Part shown: positions 1 through 11,627 of the stretch, one piece after another
Position numbering within the stretch: the first letter of the stretch is position 1
Layout: every line of letters begins with the position of its first letter
DNA from: Bursaphelenchus xylophilus
Taxonomy: Eukaryota; Nematoda; Chromadorea; Rhabditida; Aphelenchoididae
Reading direction: 5' to 3'
Assembly: GCA_904066235.2 (NCBI GenBank)
Contig: CAJFCV020000004.1
Location: forward strand, 1,798,001-1,862,000
DNA length: 64,000 nt
Translations under genes and position numbers: made by a program
Notes under the pieces: generated by a model
Told to the model about the DNA's origin: nothing
What the model saw: only the letters and a program-made list of their open reading frames with translations
Database searches by the model: none

Positions 1-1402
1 TTTCCAATTTTGAAATCTCTCCTAAGACTTGGCAGGCCTCCGGTTATCAGTTATCATCCTTTTTTCTCCGCCCATCTTCTTGAAACAATGAGTTTTTATC
101 AAGCCCATCAATTATAAGGTCCGCGAACTGAACTTTTGCTCGTAAAAAATTGGCAGCAAAAGATTTCAGTTTACAAATGACCAGTTGAGAAGAGCAGACC
201 ATCATGGAGCAATATTTTACCCATCACTTTACTTTTGCCATCGAAAACTCCCGTTTTTCCTGTAAAACTTAATTTTCGTCCGGTTTTTTGTCCACAAACT
301 CGCATTTGGCCGCAGGAAATACAAATTCCGGCTCAAAAGTACGTAGGAAAGCCAGAATAAAGAAAAGGGAACGCCCGCGACCCGCTCTTCACCGCAAAAA
401 AGTACTTTCTCCACGATTTTTTGTCAAATTTCGTAGGCATTTTTCCCACAAAAATTCCCGCTTTTTTCGTCCGGGTTTTCTCGCGATTTTCGGAATTTCG
501 CGCGCTTTCGCGATTTTTTCGCACCTTATTTTAGCTTCAAAATGTCGGCCATGGCTTCCTTGACCTTTTCTACGTCTGTTCCCGGCTTTAACTTTGAATA
601 TCCCCCTTTTGTCGGGTCATTTTCCCCCAATCCAGCAGATTATCCGCAAGAATAATGTCGGAAACGCGCTACGACTGGTGGTATTCACGTTCTCCGGCCG
701 CGAAATCCGTATTAGTTTGTGCTTAAAATAATTTGGATTAATTACGGTGTGATGGGGGATCTTTTTTTGGGGAATGCGATTTGAATGTCATGTGTAATAT
801 CGGAGGAAGCATTTTTGGCCCTCATTATAGGAAGAGGCAATGTGATTAGGGCTTTTGAGGCGATTTATGGCGCTAGATTAGGTGTATTTTAGTTTTTTCC
901 TCCATTTATAGCCGAATTTTGCGATATTGTTTTAGTCAATGTATGTCGAGAGATACTCGAAAAAATTCAGCGATTTTATTATAAATTGTTGGCTGAGCTT
1001 ATGCAGGAACGCCTCCATCCTCTTTTAGTCTTTGTTCCACACCCCTTCTTCTCAAGAAACCCTGTACTTTATCTTTATTTTCTTCGACTATAAAACCTAA
1101 TCATGTACAATATAAATGTCTTCGCAAATTACGTTTTTTGTCCCAAAATTGATTTGACGCATTTAAGGTGTCTAATAGGATTAATCCGTTGTAAGAATTA
1201 CCGGATTTCGTCCGAATTTCCGGATGTTCTCCATGCTCGTGGGGTTCGGATTAGAAGCGGCGGATTTACGGGGAGTGGCCATGCTGATGGGGGCTTAAAC
1301 GCTAATTAAATGTAATTTTTGGCCCTACCTTAAATTGCGAATTAAAATTTGTGCGTCTAGCTCTCGCTATCTCCTTGTAGAATCTCATTTTTGGTGTTGA
1401 TT
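1..1402. other. 5' flank of daf-18, no gene seen
   Basis: No open reading frame here resembles a known protein. A moderately GC-rich patch lies at about 290-570, and the rest is AT-rich. A splice-acceptor-like sequence, tccttgtag, ends near 1380, about 23 bases before the daf-18 start codon, and could be a trans-splice or 5'UTR acceptor. The promoter of daf-18 presumably lies in this stretch, but no specific element can be named. Confidence 0.5.
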
Positions 1403-4400
1403 ATGGCCTCGGAAGATTTGTGAGTTTCTAATCGGATTCGAGTCTGAAATGGGATGTAAATGATTTTTATAGATAGTAAAAGCTGTAGTTATGCTTCTAA
1501 TTTCAGCTCAACGTTACTGACGGATCCGTCGTCCTCTCAATTCGACGAACTCCTAGATCCGAGCGCAACACATTCGCCGCCGCGTATTCGACGTCAAAGC
1601 CGACCCTGTCCCGAATCCTCGAGCCTGAACTGCGTCCCGGAGCCAGTAAGTTTGTTTTGAACTTTGTTTTTTCCGTTTTTAGGACAGACTATCGATATTT
1701 TCATTAAATTTGGCTCTGTGGTCATGTGTAATATGATTTGCTCTACTATTTCGATTTTTACTCCCGAATTCTTGCAGCACCCGACCTCCAAGCGCAGTTC
1801 AGAGCCGTTGGGCTCATCATCGTCGTCGGGTGTGGCCACGCTGTCCAACTCGCAGGATCTGGGATCCGACAATTCGATGGACGACAGACCAGATCGCTCG
1901 TTGCAGCCAGATGAGCCTGAAAGAGGTCCTTTGAGGGAGATTGACGAGCCAGTAGCAGGTCCGTCAACGGAGATTGACGAGCCGGTAGCAGGTCCCTCGA
2001 GGGAGATTGATGAGCCAGTAGCAGGTCCCTCAAGGGAGGTCGAAGAGCCTGTAGCAGGACCTTCGAGGAAGATAGATGAGCCACCAAAAATAAATTTCTT
2101 GGATCATAATGAACAACCGACATCAGCTTCTTTTATACAGAAAGACGTGACGATTCCAGCCAGAGTGGCCGTGGCCCACCAAGTCTTCGACGATATAAAC
2201 CCGTCTCCGCGGCCGGAGGCGCCTATGATAAACTTGTATGATCTTGCAAATGATGGTAAGCGAAATTTTTATTTTTGCATTTCCGTTTTTAGAAAACATG
2301 GAGCTGGACAAAGAGTTTCTCGAATGGTATTGCCGCCCGATCAAGAACGACGTATACGAATTGCCGATGTATTTTGTGACGCCGTCTCGTCCCATCCTGC
2401 CATTGACCCGCGCCGTCTCTGGCGGATGTAAAAACGCGTTCATCAGTTTGGCAAATCCCTTCCGAAAGATTGTCTCGCAACGTCGCCGAAGGTTCGTCAA
2501 GTACGGATTCAACTTGGATTTGACTTGTAGGTTGGATTTTTTTTGGATTTTTTATTGTTTTAGAATGACGTAATGTGATGGTAACAGATGATGTAATTTT
2601 TACTTCATTTTTTGATACGAATTGTTTGTTTTCAGATATCACGGACCGAGTAATTGCTATGGGGTACCCAGCGGACGACGTTGAAGCTTTGTATAGAAAC
2701 GCCATGAACTCAACGAAACGGTTTTTGGCCAAGTTTCACAAGGACAAGTTTTGGATCTTCAATCTGTAAGTTGCATAAGAAATTGGGGTTCTTTTGGTAA
2801 ATTGTGGGAATTTATTAGTTGGTTTTGGGTTTGGAATTATTATAAAGGCGTATCGGGATTAATTTTTTGTTTGATTTATATTATACTTGGTCAAATTATT
2901 TTTTTTTTTTTTTTTTTTGAAATTGGCGGTTTTTGGGCCTTGTAATTTGTTTTTAAAACCACTGTAATGTTTTATAACATCTCTATTTTCAGACGCGGCC
3001 GATATTCGTACGACCCCGGCCACTTCGGACGGTGTGTGACCTCCTTTGAAATGGAGGATCATCATCCACCGCGCCTCGAATTCATGGCCCCGTTTTGCCG
3101 TCAAACCCAACTCTGGCTCGAACAAGATCCCCGACACGTGATTGCGGTTCATTGCAAGGCCGGCAAAGGCCGGACCGGAGTCATGATCTGCGCCTACCTC
3201 GTCCACATCAACTTCTTTCCCAACCCACGCCAGGTCCTCGATTACTACTCGATTGTGCGAACAATCAACAACCAAGGAGTCACCATTCCCTCCCAACGCC
3301 GCTACATCTACTATTATGAGCATCTGCGCCGAAAGAAGCTGAATTATCTCCCATTGCGGTGCGAATTGGTCGGCATCTTCTTGGAGGGCATCCCAGAACA
3401 CAAGGACCCCTATTACATCAAAGTCAGGGTGACCAATGGAGATGTGGTGGTGTTTGAAAGCTTGATTATTGAAATCAAAAGAGAACACATCGAGACGCAG
3501 AAGAAACACGAGGTTTTGACCTTGAAGTACCCATATCATCCGTTGACGAGGGTTCAGCCTGAAAAACAGTTGATTAGCCAGTAAGTCGGGATTTTTTTCT
3601 TGAGGAATCTGGGATTTGAGGGCGTAGAGGAGTTTAGTGGAAGAATAAATAGATCAGGGAGTGTGGAAAGGTTTAAAAGAGAAAATTTTGACGGGTTGGG
3701 AGAAAAAAATTTTTTTTTGGAGAAAAAGTGGGAAATTTTTTGTGGTTTTTTGGACTGGAGGGAGAAGTCTTCTGTCCTATTGATGCTCTAAAAGGGTATT
3801 CTTTGATTGTGTTTTAGTGTTGGTTGGAGAAATTCTCGGCATTTCTTCTTTTTTTGAGATTACAGCGGACCTGATCTAGTGGCAAAAAACGTACCATTTT
3901 GCATCCGGGAAGTATCAAAAAATATAGCAAAGTACCTCCCTCTTCGAGTGAAAAAACTCTGATTTCAAAAGCGCACCCGCTCCTTTTTGAGGGACTTTTC
4001 AAAACGGAGTTTTTTCACTTGGAAAGGGAGGTATTTTGCCACATTTTTTGATACTTCCTGGGTGCAAAATGGTACGCTTTTTGCCACTGGATCAGTTCTG
4101 CCACTGCAGACATTTGAATTTCCAAATTTTTAGCATGGCGTTTGGCTGGACGACCGGAGCAGACGGCTCGTCGGTGTTTTTGGAAGGCGACATTCAAGTG
4201 GAACTGATCTACTCGAACGCCGAAGACTTTGCAAAACAGCGTGCCCTCAACTCGTCGCCCTCAAAAAAGAAGAAAACGGATTTGTACCACGACTTTGTCA
4301 AAAAGCCCCCTACATTTGGTCATGTTTGGTTCAACACGATGTTCACGTGTCCCGGATACTGCGAAGGGCATTTTGAACAATCGGATGAGTCGAGAGTACC

Positions 4401-7400
4401 ATTGAGGCCGTCGGGTAAGAATTTTTTTAGGATTTTTAAATTTTATTTTGCTTTAGCGTTCAAACAAGTCAATTATATCCGCCGCGCTCAAAAGAACGAC
4501 CAACATTGCCTGCAAAACGATGATAGAGCAAAGAGACACAACGAAGAGGAGTTGAAGTACATCCGCGATGACTTTAGAGAAGGATGTCAGGCCATCCGAA
4601 TGGACGGCGTCCCGAAACATGACTTCCCAGTGGAGGATTTACATCATCTACAGTTTGTTGACACCGAAGCGAAGAAACCGGTGTTCTCTGAAGTTATCGA
4701 CCAAAAATTATTGGTAAGGATGTTTGAGGATTTTTTTGGGATTTTGAGGGGACATTTTATACGAAGGATTTTGGGATTTTTTTGATTTTGGGAAATTTTT
4801 TGAAATTTATCCGGGCCACATGTTATCGTGGTGTTGGAGAGGTTAGAAGAAAAAAATTTTGATCTATACCACCATTTGAATCCAAAAAAAAAATTATTTT
4901 TTCCGAATTTTTGGTTTTTAATGTCCTTTATATTCGATTAATTTTTTTTTTTAATTTTAGGCTACTTGCGTCAAACCAGCGAACGGCCAAGATGCTCTGT
5001 ACAACAGTGCAGTGAACGGGATCTACGAAGACGCCGAATCACACAATTTGATCGAACCGACTGAAGAAGGATATCAACAACACTTGTATCGGAACAAAGT
5101 CCTGTACAAAGTGAAGGAAGAAGACGGACAATTGGATCTCGTTCCACGCAGGATAAAGGAGATTTTGCCGGACGACCAAAGGGAGCTGAAGATTTCGAAG
5201 AGTCAGGACGAGCTTCAAACCATGGCCCATAACATTCCCAGAGTCCGTGTCGCGGTCAACGAACCCCCTCGATTGGAGGAACATTGTCCGAGGGTAACAC
5301 TGCCACTTTTATACCCAAGACGTCCCCCGCCCCGCGAAGAAATCAGCGATATGATGCGGGTCGCCTTCCACAATGGTCTGGTCGAAAAATTCTACGAACC
5401 CAGGACCCTGGCTCCGCCCCCGAAAACCGAACAACAAATCCCGCGGAGCACGAAACAGGCCAGAGGCACCGAAGGCCCCATCAACCTCTACGCCCAAGTG
5501 GGCGAGCATTATCAAACCTTTGGCCGCTACGAAATCGACGGCGCCCACAAAACCGCGAATCCGGAGATTACGGACAAACTCCGCCTGTTTGTGGTCACGA
5601 AATGCATCACCAGCGGAAAAGACATGGCCAAAGCACAGGACTTTGTGAAATTGACCCGAAAACGCCAAGAACGCATCGATTTCATCGCCGAAACCAAGAG
5701 GAAATTGAATCAAATTGACTTGAAAATGCGGCAATGCAAAGAGATTTGCAAGTCCCATACGGGTGTTGTAAAAAAGGTTGAAGGCCGGGAAGTGAAACAC
5801 GCGTTTAAAACGAACCTCACCGATACAATTATTAGGGTAAGGGGTGAGAAAAAAAAGAAAGAAAAAAGTTCGTCCAAGATTTACGCAAGATGTATAGGTT
5901 GCGTTTTGCATTAGCAAAAAAGATTTTGACGTTGAAATTTAACAAAATTTTGACTCATTTTTGTGAGTTGCGGTGTTGTAGATTGGAATTTTGTTTTTTT
6001 GTGGGGTGTGCAATATCGTTACGAATGATCAGTTTTTCCATGCATGAGTTGCAGAGATTTAGCTGAAAAAACATTTTTCTCTCTACCCAAACTTCTTGAT
6101 TTTATGGCTTTTTCGTCGAAGATCGAAGAGCATCCCTACTGTGCTTTGCTGAGACACTCAAGATACAGTGTGGGACCTGATACAATGGCAAAAAACGTAC
6201 CATTTTGCATCCGGGAAGCCTAAAAAATGTGGCAAAATGCTTCCCTCTCCACGTGAAAAGACTCCGACTTCAAAACCATGCCCGCTGTTTTTGTAAGGGA
6301 AAGGGCTTCAAAACGAAGTTTTTTCATTTGGAGAGGGAAGCATTTTACCAAATTTTTGATACTTCCCTGATGCAAAATTTTTTTGCCATTGGATCAGGTC
6401 CGCCACTGTATCTTGAGTGTCTCAGCAAAGCACAGTAGGGCTATTCTTCTTCGATGTTTCTCCACGAAAAACTCATAGAATCAGGAAGTTTGGGCAGCGA
6501 GAAAAATGTTTTTTCGGCTACATCTTTGCAGCTCACGCATAGAAAAAACTGATTATTCGTAACGATATTGCACACCCCACACTAAACAGAATTCCAATCG
6601 ACAACACCGCAACTCACAAAACCGTGTTAAAATTTTGTTAAGTTTTGACATCAAAAAGAGACGTCGTTAAATTTCGACGACTTCTTTGGGGATTCCTAAT
6701 AATGGATGTCGATTTCAGCTGCCCTTGGAAGAGGATCTAACCGTGGAACAAGTCCTCGCCACAGAACATGTTCCCATGTTTCGAGAGATCTTTCTGAAGA
6801 AGATGCTGGACTTGAAAGCGGAAACCCAGAAAGAACTTGACGATTTGGAGGCGTTGGAGGCCACAAAAAGCATCAACATCCGCCTCCATCCCACACTCAA
6901 CGGCGGCAAGGATTTGCCCGGCGACAGATGGGACAAACCCTCGGATCTGTTCAACTTTCAAACAACCAAAGTTGTGGCGGCCAAGGATATGCGAAACGAA
7001 GACGAGGCAATGACGGCAAAATTCAATAAGAACCCCAAAATGGATCCGCGATACGAGTCGAAGTACTATCGGAAGTTCTTTTACAGACAACGGCAGAACT
7101 CCCCGACAAGATATCCGAATTTTCATCATCAGTAAGTCGACAGGTTTTGGATTTTTTTTTGTGTTGTCTGGAAATTTTTTATCGTATAAAATGTCACTAG
7201 GGAGTAAAATGATCGTTTTCATTGATTTTTGATCGATATTTTTGAAGAAATTTTCTTGGTCGGATAATTGGAAAAAAAAATTTTTTTCAGCTGCCCCATG
7301 GACCAAATGGATCGACAAATCTGCGCCTACTACCGATGCCCGTTGGAAGAGCTCGAATTTCCGATTGATGAACATGGAAACCTGATCCGAGCGGAGCCGG

Positions 7401-9245
7401 AGTTTGTGGGCAATCAGGAAGACCAGGAGAAAGAGAACGTCACTCCGTTCCAACCCTTCCAATTTGACGGTGTTAATCGCCTAGATCCGATCCCACAACC
7501 CGACCTAAGCCTGCTAAATGAAAAGGAGTTGAAGAAGTATTTCCCACCATACAATGAACGACCCATACCGGCGGAGACACAGCCAGAAGAGTCAGTTTTA
7601 GTTGAGAATCTGCCGGCCGAAGCGCAACCAATTCAGACATCATCAGCTTGCGAAGAAAGCCAGTCGGAACCAGCGGATCCGCCAAAGAAATGGTTCTGGA
7701 GACGGAAGAAGAAGGAAGAGCAAAGCCAAGAACATCCCAGAACATCATGGACTCCAATGATGTCTCTGGAGGAGGAGAAGCAACTGCAAAGCATTGTGGA
7801 TGTGATCAAGGACGATCGGACAAGAGTTGAAGAGCTGACGTTGTTGAGAAATAAAGGAGTAAAAGAAGTAGGTTTTTTTTGGTTTTTTGAAGATTTTTTT
7901 TGCTTTTTGGTAGTGTTTTTGGGCGTTTTGTGAAGTGAAAATGAAGTTTGGAAGGCTGTGGAGGTTCGGTTATGCTTTTGGAACGATTTTTTTGTTTTTT
8001 GAAGAAAAAATTTTAATTTTGAGATTTTTTGATTTTTTGCAAAATTTTTTTTGAGTGGTTTTTGTCTTGTAATGGTGTTTTTTGACCTTTTTCATAGTGT
8101 ATGTGAAAATTTGAGGGCCCTATAAAAACTGTGGGGCCTGTAAATACTGTAATTTCGAAGGAAAATTTTAGTATGGGAGTTTGAAGTTTCCTCAAAATTT
8201 TTCTTGGAAAAGCTTAAGTTTTTAGTTAGTTTGTTGTAAAAAGGCTTGGTTGTGATGAATTTTCACTGTTCTTTTTGTGTTTTCTGCTTTTGTCAACCTT
8301 GGCGGAATTGATCCAGTGGCAAAGAACGAACCATTTTGCATCCGGGAAGTATCAAAAATGCGGCAAAACGTCTCCCTCTCCAAGTGAAAATACTCTGATT
8401 TTTAAAGCGCGCTCTCTCTCTTTTTGTGGGAGAAGGCTTTTCAAAACGGAGTTTTTAGTTGAAGAAGGAGATTTTTTGCCTCATTTTTTGATACTTCCCG
8501 GATGCAAAATGGTACGTTTTTTGCCACTGGATCAGGTCCGCCACTACCTGTTTCTGCTGTCTTTTTCCCCTTGTTTTCCCTTTATTTTGAACGTTTTTTG
8601 GTGGTGAAACGGTCTCCCATCTGTCGCTTTTCCCGTTTTGGCTATTGTTTATCGCTAAATGTTGTGTTTTTTCTTTACAAATCTAAATTTGTTTTTTCAA
8701 AAAAATTTTTTTTTGCTTGGGTTTTCAAAAAAAATTTTTTTGGTTTGGATTTCCGAAAAAAAAAATTTTTTTTTGCTCTGAATTTGAAGTCTTACTCAAA
8801 ATTTTGCACCAAATTTTGCACCGGGTTTGCGCACAGAGAAGAGACTTGTGATTCACGGCCAATCAACGCTTCAGACAATGCCCAACAATGTGTGTGCTGA
8901 CTTCAGACCGGCTCCGGAAACGTCACACCCGTCACGCTGACGCCCGAAACCTCCCAGGCCAGCGGCAAAGAGCCGAGAGATTTTCAAGCTGACATCGAGA
9001 GACGTCGACAACTCCCGTTCAACGAGAAGAAATTCGAAGCCAACATCGGGAAGACTCCGACCGAGCCCTGCGAACGCCTGTGCCAATGCCTTTGCCGGGA
9101 GAAGAAGTGCAGCCTGGACTGCTTTTGCCATGACTTGTATCAAATACAGAAGAGGCAGTTTGATTATGAGAAGGAGGAGGAGAGGGATGTGGTCATGCCA
9201 ATCAAGCGTCAAGCTGCTCCGCAGTTAAGGAAATACATTCCATAA
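1403..9245 (+). CDS. daf-18: PTEN-family phosphatidylinositol-3,4,5-trisphosphate 3-phosphatase (DAF-18 orthologue)
   Basis: Twelve exons join in phase: 1403-1419, 1507-1645, 1778-2255, 2293-2526, 2636-2765, 2993-3580, 4134-4414, 4457-4713, 4961-5836, 6719-7131, 7291-7867, 8907-9245; 4329 nt, 1442 aa. The basic lipid-binding motif (IVSQRRRR near residue 260) runs into GFNLDLTYI, nearly identical to PTEN. The active-site loop HCKAGKGRTG has its catalytic Cys near residue 387. The WPD-equivalent Asp lies in MEDHHPP, and TIPSQRRYIYYY matches the TI loop. A C2-like domain follows (about 470-620, VWFNTMF). The family removes the 3-phosphate of PIP3 at the membrane and opposes PI3K/insulin signalling. 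C. elegans DAF-18 (about 960 aa) also has a long tail; this one is longer, ending in a Cys-rich stretch (exon 12). The N-terminus carries tandem EIDEPVAGPSR repeats. Exon 1 codes only MASEDF. Several introns carry MITEs. The family call is very secure; the tail model is less so. Confidence 0.93.
1931..2085 (+). repeat. In-frame 33-bp tandem repeat in daf-18 exon 3
   Basis: About four to five copies of an 11-codon unit, EIDEPVAGPSR with minor changes (T for R, VEE for IDE, K for E), form an acidic, proline-rich tract in the N-terminal extension of the PTEN protein. Copies differ at synonymous sites as well as at a few residues. The tract lies outside the phosphatase fold, so length changes would probably be tolerated. 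Confidence 0.9.
3861..4108. mobile_element. Family A MITE in daf-18 intron 6
   Basis: A near-palindromic ~240-bp element with TA followed by CAGCGGACCTGATC at the left and a matching end at the right (CTGCCACTG). Arms share the family core: CAGTGGCAAAAAACGTACC, GCATCCGGGAAGTATC, GGCAAAATACCTCCCTC. TA flanks and CAGTG-type ends fit non-autonomous Tc1/mariner elements. Its right end is about 25 bases from the acceptor of exon 7. No transposase is encoded. Confidence 0.88.
5925..6665. repeat. ~740-bp inverted duplication in daf-18 intron 9, centred on a family A MITE
   Basis: Left arm (about 5925-6163) and right arm (about 6411-6665) are reverse complements with scattered mismatches. Examples are GTGGGGTGTGCAATATCG at 6001 against its complement near 6560-6580, and CTGAGACACTCAAGA abutting the MITE at left against TCTTGAGTGTCTCAG at right. 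Symmetry starts at the base next to the TA of the central MITE. The intron RNA could form a very long hairpin. Confidence 0.88.
6164..6410. mobile_element. Family A MITE at palindrome centre
   Basis: TA+CAGTGTGGGACCTGAT at left and ATCAGGTCCGCCACTG+TA at right, with the typical internal arms. It sits exactly at the axis of the surrounding inverted duplication inside daf-18 intron 9. Confidence 0.9.
8301..8545. mobile_element. Family A MITE in daf-18 intron 11
   Basis: Contains GGCGGAATTGATCCAGTGGC at left and ATCAGGTCCGCCACT at right with typical arms. The outermost CAGTG/TA bases are eroded at both ends. Confidence 0.85.
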
Positions 9246-9314
9246 GGTGGGTTGGAGAGGAATTTTGGAGGAAATATGAAACTATTTTGGTTGAAAAGAA
9301 ATGAAAACCTGTGG

Positions 9315-9505
9315 CCAATGCGTCTGAAAGTTTGCTGAAAGTTAGCTGAAAATGGTAGGGCGCAGCTCGGAAAACAAGCTTTCGCAGCTCGCCGGGGCTA
9401 AGTTTCAGCTTGTTTTCGAGCTGCGTCCAAGACGCGAGCTGCGCCCGTGCAAATTCTCCGAGCTGCGCCCTATGATTTTCAGCAAACTTTCAGATAGCGC
9501 ATTGG
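9315..9505. mobile_element. Family J inverted-repeat element
   Basis: Ends CCAATGCG and CGCATTGG, followed inward by CTGAAAGTTTGCTGAAA and its complement. The core repeats GCGCAGCTCGG / GAGCTGCGCCC units. A second copy at about 49922-50723 is interrupted by a hAT-type MITE. Confidence 0.75.
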
Positions 9506-9519
9506 CCCCTGGAATTTCT

Positions 9520-9955
9520 CTAGTTCAAGTTCTATTTTTATAAAGTTTAGTGCTGAATAAGTGGTCTAGACTACAAATCACCTAATAAATTACCAATCCC
9601 CTCTTACAGTGGCTGATCTGATCCAGAGGCAAAAAATGTATCATTTTGCATCCAGGAAGTATCAAAAATGCAGCAAAATACCTCCCTCTTCAACTGAAAA
9701 AACTCCGTTTTAAAGAGCGCGCCCTTTAACTAGCTGCCTTTGAAATCGGAGTCTTTTCAGTTGGAGAGGGAGGTATTTTGCTGCATTTTTGATATTTCCC
9801 GGATGCAAAATGGTACATTTTTTGCCACTGGGTCAGGTCTGCCACTGTAAGACAGGATTGGGTGATTTTTTAGGTGATTTGTAGTCTTGATCACTTTTTC
9901 AGCACTAAACTTTATAAAAAAAGAATTTTGACTAGAGAAATTGAAGGGTTTCATC
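9520..9955. repeat. Inverted duplication centred on a family A MITE, 3' of daf-18
   Basis: Left flank (about 9525-9604) and right flank (about 9850-9950) are reverse complements. Clear matches are AAGTTTAGTGCTGAATAAG against GATCACTTTTTCAGCACTAAACTT, and GACTACAAATCACCTAA against TTAGGTGATTTGTAGTC. The symmetry again begins at the TA of the central MITE (9605-9849), repeating the arrangement seen in daf-18 intron 9. Confidence 0.85.
9605..9849. mobile_element. Family A MITE with TA flanks
   Basis: TA+CAGTGGCTGATCTGATCC at left, GGTCAGGTCTGCCACTG+TA at right. Internal arms match the other family A copies. It sits at the axis of the surrounding palindrome. Confidence 0.9.
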
Positions 9956-10639
9956 AAAAATTATTTCCAAAATTTGCTGTTTTGGTTTAAAAAGATTTTT
10001 TTTTCTTTCAGAATCATCTTTGCTGACACATTTTCGATGCCAAGTTCAACAAATTTGATCTTGATCCATCTGTTGTTCCCCGGTTTTCACGTCAATTTCG
10101 GTTGAGTTTGAACGGATTTTTCAACTTTTGAGGTTTTCAAAACCTTTTTTCAGTTATCCGGTTTGCTTTTTATTTAGTTTATTTAGTCTACTGTTACTAT
10201 TCCTCGATTGTTATCACGTCTTTTTAGCACGTTTTAGCGGTTATTTATTGCCTTTTTATTTGTAAATAGGATCCCAGTCATTAACAATGTTGAGCATTAT
10301 GTGATACCGCAATTTTCATCACAATTTCTTGTATATAATTTTTATTTATGACTATGTTTTACTATCAAGATCGACTGCCAGTGATCTAAATTACGATTTA
10401 TACCTCATTTCCAAGCCTTATACCTCAATCTCATGTTGAACGAATATCTATTTTTTTGCAATTTTGTCTCGATTTTTGGAATAAATTACAAGTGGTTGGA
10501 GAAGCTTTGAATTTTTGCGGTTTTTTTTGGGTTATTCATCTTTTATTTTTATCAAGAAAAATAGAAAAAAATGATTTTTTGAGTCCCGAAAGTTTTTGGG
10601 AGGGCTATGCGATACTTTTGGACACGTTTTGATCTCTTT

Positions 10640-10920
10640 TTGGCATTTTTAAGGACCTGACAAAAAGTGTCAATTTTTTACCGACTTTCGATCTAAAAAT
10701 CTTGGTTGTTTCTGCAAAGCGCGGGCTAGGATTCTCGCATTTATCCTAGAAAAAATTATTCTAAATTTGTGCAAAGGATCGTCAAAATCTGAGCGTCCCA
10801 CTTGGGGTACTGTGAGTTGAATGCGAGACGCATATTTGATGAATTTATTTACCAGTAAGGTTATTGGAATGAATCGAAATAATACCAGTTGGAAATACGG
10901 TGCAATGTACAACAGAATTT
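10640..10920. repeat. Family H dispersed repeat fragment
   Basis: Contains the family marks CGATCTAAAAATCTTGG, TTTCTGCAAAGCGCGGGCTAGG and CTTGGGGTACT. The same sequences recur near 17030-17350, 39975-40090, 49275-49840, 50795-51395, 52380-53110, 54540-54780 and 63805-64000. Confidence 0.8.
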
Positions 10921-11310
10921 AGAGAAATCTAGGTCGGCAAAACAGAAAAGCTCAACAAATTCGGGCAAAAGTTTTTTGACCAAATTTTCCGACACTGTGG
11001 AGATCTGGGTTCGAATAGGAGATTTTCTTTTATACACTGGATAAAAAAGTGGAAAAAGTTCCTTATTTTGGCCACAACAAAGGTACTCCGCGAACTGCGC
11101 CCAAGCTTGGGCACTAAAGTAAGGAAAGAACGCTTCGACCTAGCTGGCACTGAATTACTATAATAGCTCTTTAGTTTTATGGGTTCCTACGAAGGCTGTG
11201 ACGGCTCATTTAGTTCCATACGGAGGCAATAAATTTAGTTCCGGACATGTTTCATCGTATAAAGTGTAAAATCGCAGGCTGCAGCCGTTTTTGAAGGGTA
11301 AGGTGGTACG

Positions 11311-11469
11311 TATCGGTCTGTCGGGAAAATAACGGCGGATCGTCGCGCCTCGGAATCGCCCATCATCGCTCTGCGACTGCAAACCGCGGCTTGGGATTTG
11401 GTGCGCGATAGCGGCGAGGCGAGACATTTTGATGCGACGATCCGCCGTTATTTTCCCGACAGACTGATA
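11311..11469. mobile_element. Family D mariner-like MITE
   Basis: TA+TCGGTCTGTCGGGAAAATAACG at left and CGTTATTTTCCCGACAGACTGA+TA at right, about 155 bp. TA flanks and YYAGTC-type ends resemble mariner inverted repeats. It lies between sequences that themselves share an inverted match (TTCCTTATTTTGGCCACAAC at about 11060, complement at about 11583). Confidence 0.85.
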
Positions 11470-11627
11470 AAAAAGAATGTACCTCACTAACTAAATCCGC
11501 TGTCCGGGCATTGACAACGATGAATTGAGCGTGCACGCTAAATTTGGGCTAATTCCGACCAGTTTCCGCAAAGTTATAAGTTGTGGCCAAAATAAGGAAC
11601 TTTTACCAAAAAAGTAATCAGAACCGT

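Larger units (their letters stand above)
9246..10500 (+). other. daf-18 3' region with possible 3'UTR intron and poly(A) signal
   Basis: Directly after the daf-18 stop (9243-9245) lies a donor-like GTGGGT at 9247. A good acceptor (ttttctttcag) ends at about 10010. Sequence 10011-10500 is not repeat-like and contains AATAAA at 10480-10485, another occurring at 9594-9599. A spliced 3'UTR with its terminal exon at about 10011-10500 is therefore plausible. The putative intron contains family J and family A repeats. This is inference from signals only. Confidence 0.4.
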
